From: Lachnospiraceae bacterium
GTDB taxonomy: Bacteria > Bacillota > Clostridia > Lachnospirales > Lachnospiraceae
Reading direction: 5' to 3'
NCBI GenBank assembly: GCA_017444545.1
Contig: JAFSWJ010000046.1
Span: 1-6,132, forward strand
Length of the DNA: 6,132 nucleotides
Shown here: one piece after another, positions 6,073 through 6,132 of the stretch
Layout: every line of letters starts with the position of its first letter
How positions within the stretch are numbered: the first letter of the stretch is position 1
Notes under the pieces: generated by a model
Told to the model about the DNA's origin: nothing
The model's database searches: none
Seen by the model: the letters and a program-made list of their open reading frames with translations, nothing else
Position numbers and translations under genes: made by a program

Positions 6073-6132
6073 TCAGACCGTGATCATGGTCCCGTTTGAA
6101 TCACCGTTAACTGCATTTATTATGCTGTCCTT
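6073..6132 (-). CDS. pyrH: UMP kinase, C-terminal fragment (partial at right edge)
   Basis: An open frame enters from the right edge and ends at TGA 6075-6073, giving KDSIINAVNGDSNGTMITV. The pattern of a short helix, then G-(any)3-GT and a final beta strand ending in TxV, fits the C-terminus of bacterial UMP kinase, which phosphorylates UMP to UDP with ATP and acts as a hexamer. Position is the main support: pyrH directly precedes frr in most bacteria, here 20 nt upstream on the same strand. Only 19 residues are visible, so no catalytic site can be checked. Confidence 0.8.
   Translation of the reverse strand, partial: KDSIINAVNGDSNGTMITV

Overview
The window is a stretch of bacterial chromosome with every convincing gene on the minus strand. 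It reads, in transcription order from the right edge: pyrH (3' end only), frr, uppS, cdsA, dxr, rseP, then a membrane-anchored serine/threonine protein kinase, then the first codons of a probable membrane or secreted protein at the left edge. The order pyrH-frr-uppS-cdsA-dxr-rseP is the widely conserved translation/envelope-precursor cluster. Its compact form, strong Shine-Dalgarno sites, roughly balanced GC by eye, and the PrkC-like eukaryotic-type kinase suggest a Gram-positive Clostridia, perhaps Lachnospiraceae. That placement is inference from gene content and protein style, not from a database match.

Region 6132-1786 is a housekeeping operon. UMP kinase and ribosome recycling factor serve nucleotide supply and translation. 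UppS makes undecaprenyl diphosphate, the precursor of the cell-wall lipid carrier. CdsA makes CDP-diacylglycerol for phospholipids. Dxr is the committed step of the MEP isoprenoid pathway that ultimately feeds UppS. RseP/RasP is a site-2 intramembrane protease. Junctions are tight: a 20-nt gap (pyrH/frr), a 1-nt overlap (frr/uppS), a 14-nt overlap (uppS/cdsA), a 38-nt gap (cdsA/dxr) and a 7-nt overlap (dxr/rseP). I see no terminator inside the operon. Two starts should be moved inward on ribosome-binding-site spacing: dxr to 3971 and cdsA to 4819.

Region 1785-1659 is the only sizeable non-coding gap (127 bp) and the most interesting part. It contains a strong sigma-A type promoter (TTGACA, 17 bp, TATTTT) pointing at the kinase, a palindrome in the promoter spacer, a perfect 16-bp interrupted palindrome just after the predicted transcription start, and an excellent Shine-Dalgarno that overlaps the only standard start codon. 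The kinase may therefore begin at a rare ATT codon.

Region 1658-1 holds the kinase (cytoplasmic catalytic domain, one membrane span, predicted extracytoplasmic TPR-like region) and, 16 nt later, a small hydrophobic N-terminus running off the window. These form a second transcription unit that sits where many Clostridia have ispG and polC. I found no CRISPR array, tRNA, rRNA, insertion sequence or attachment site. The window is mostly ordinary core genome; the kinase unit and its control region are what merit a second look.
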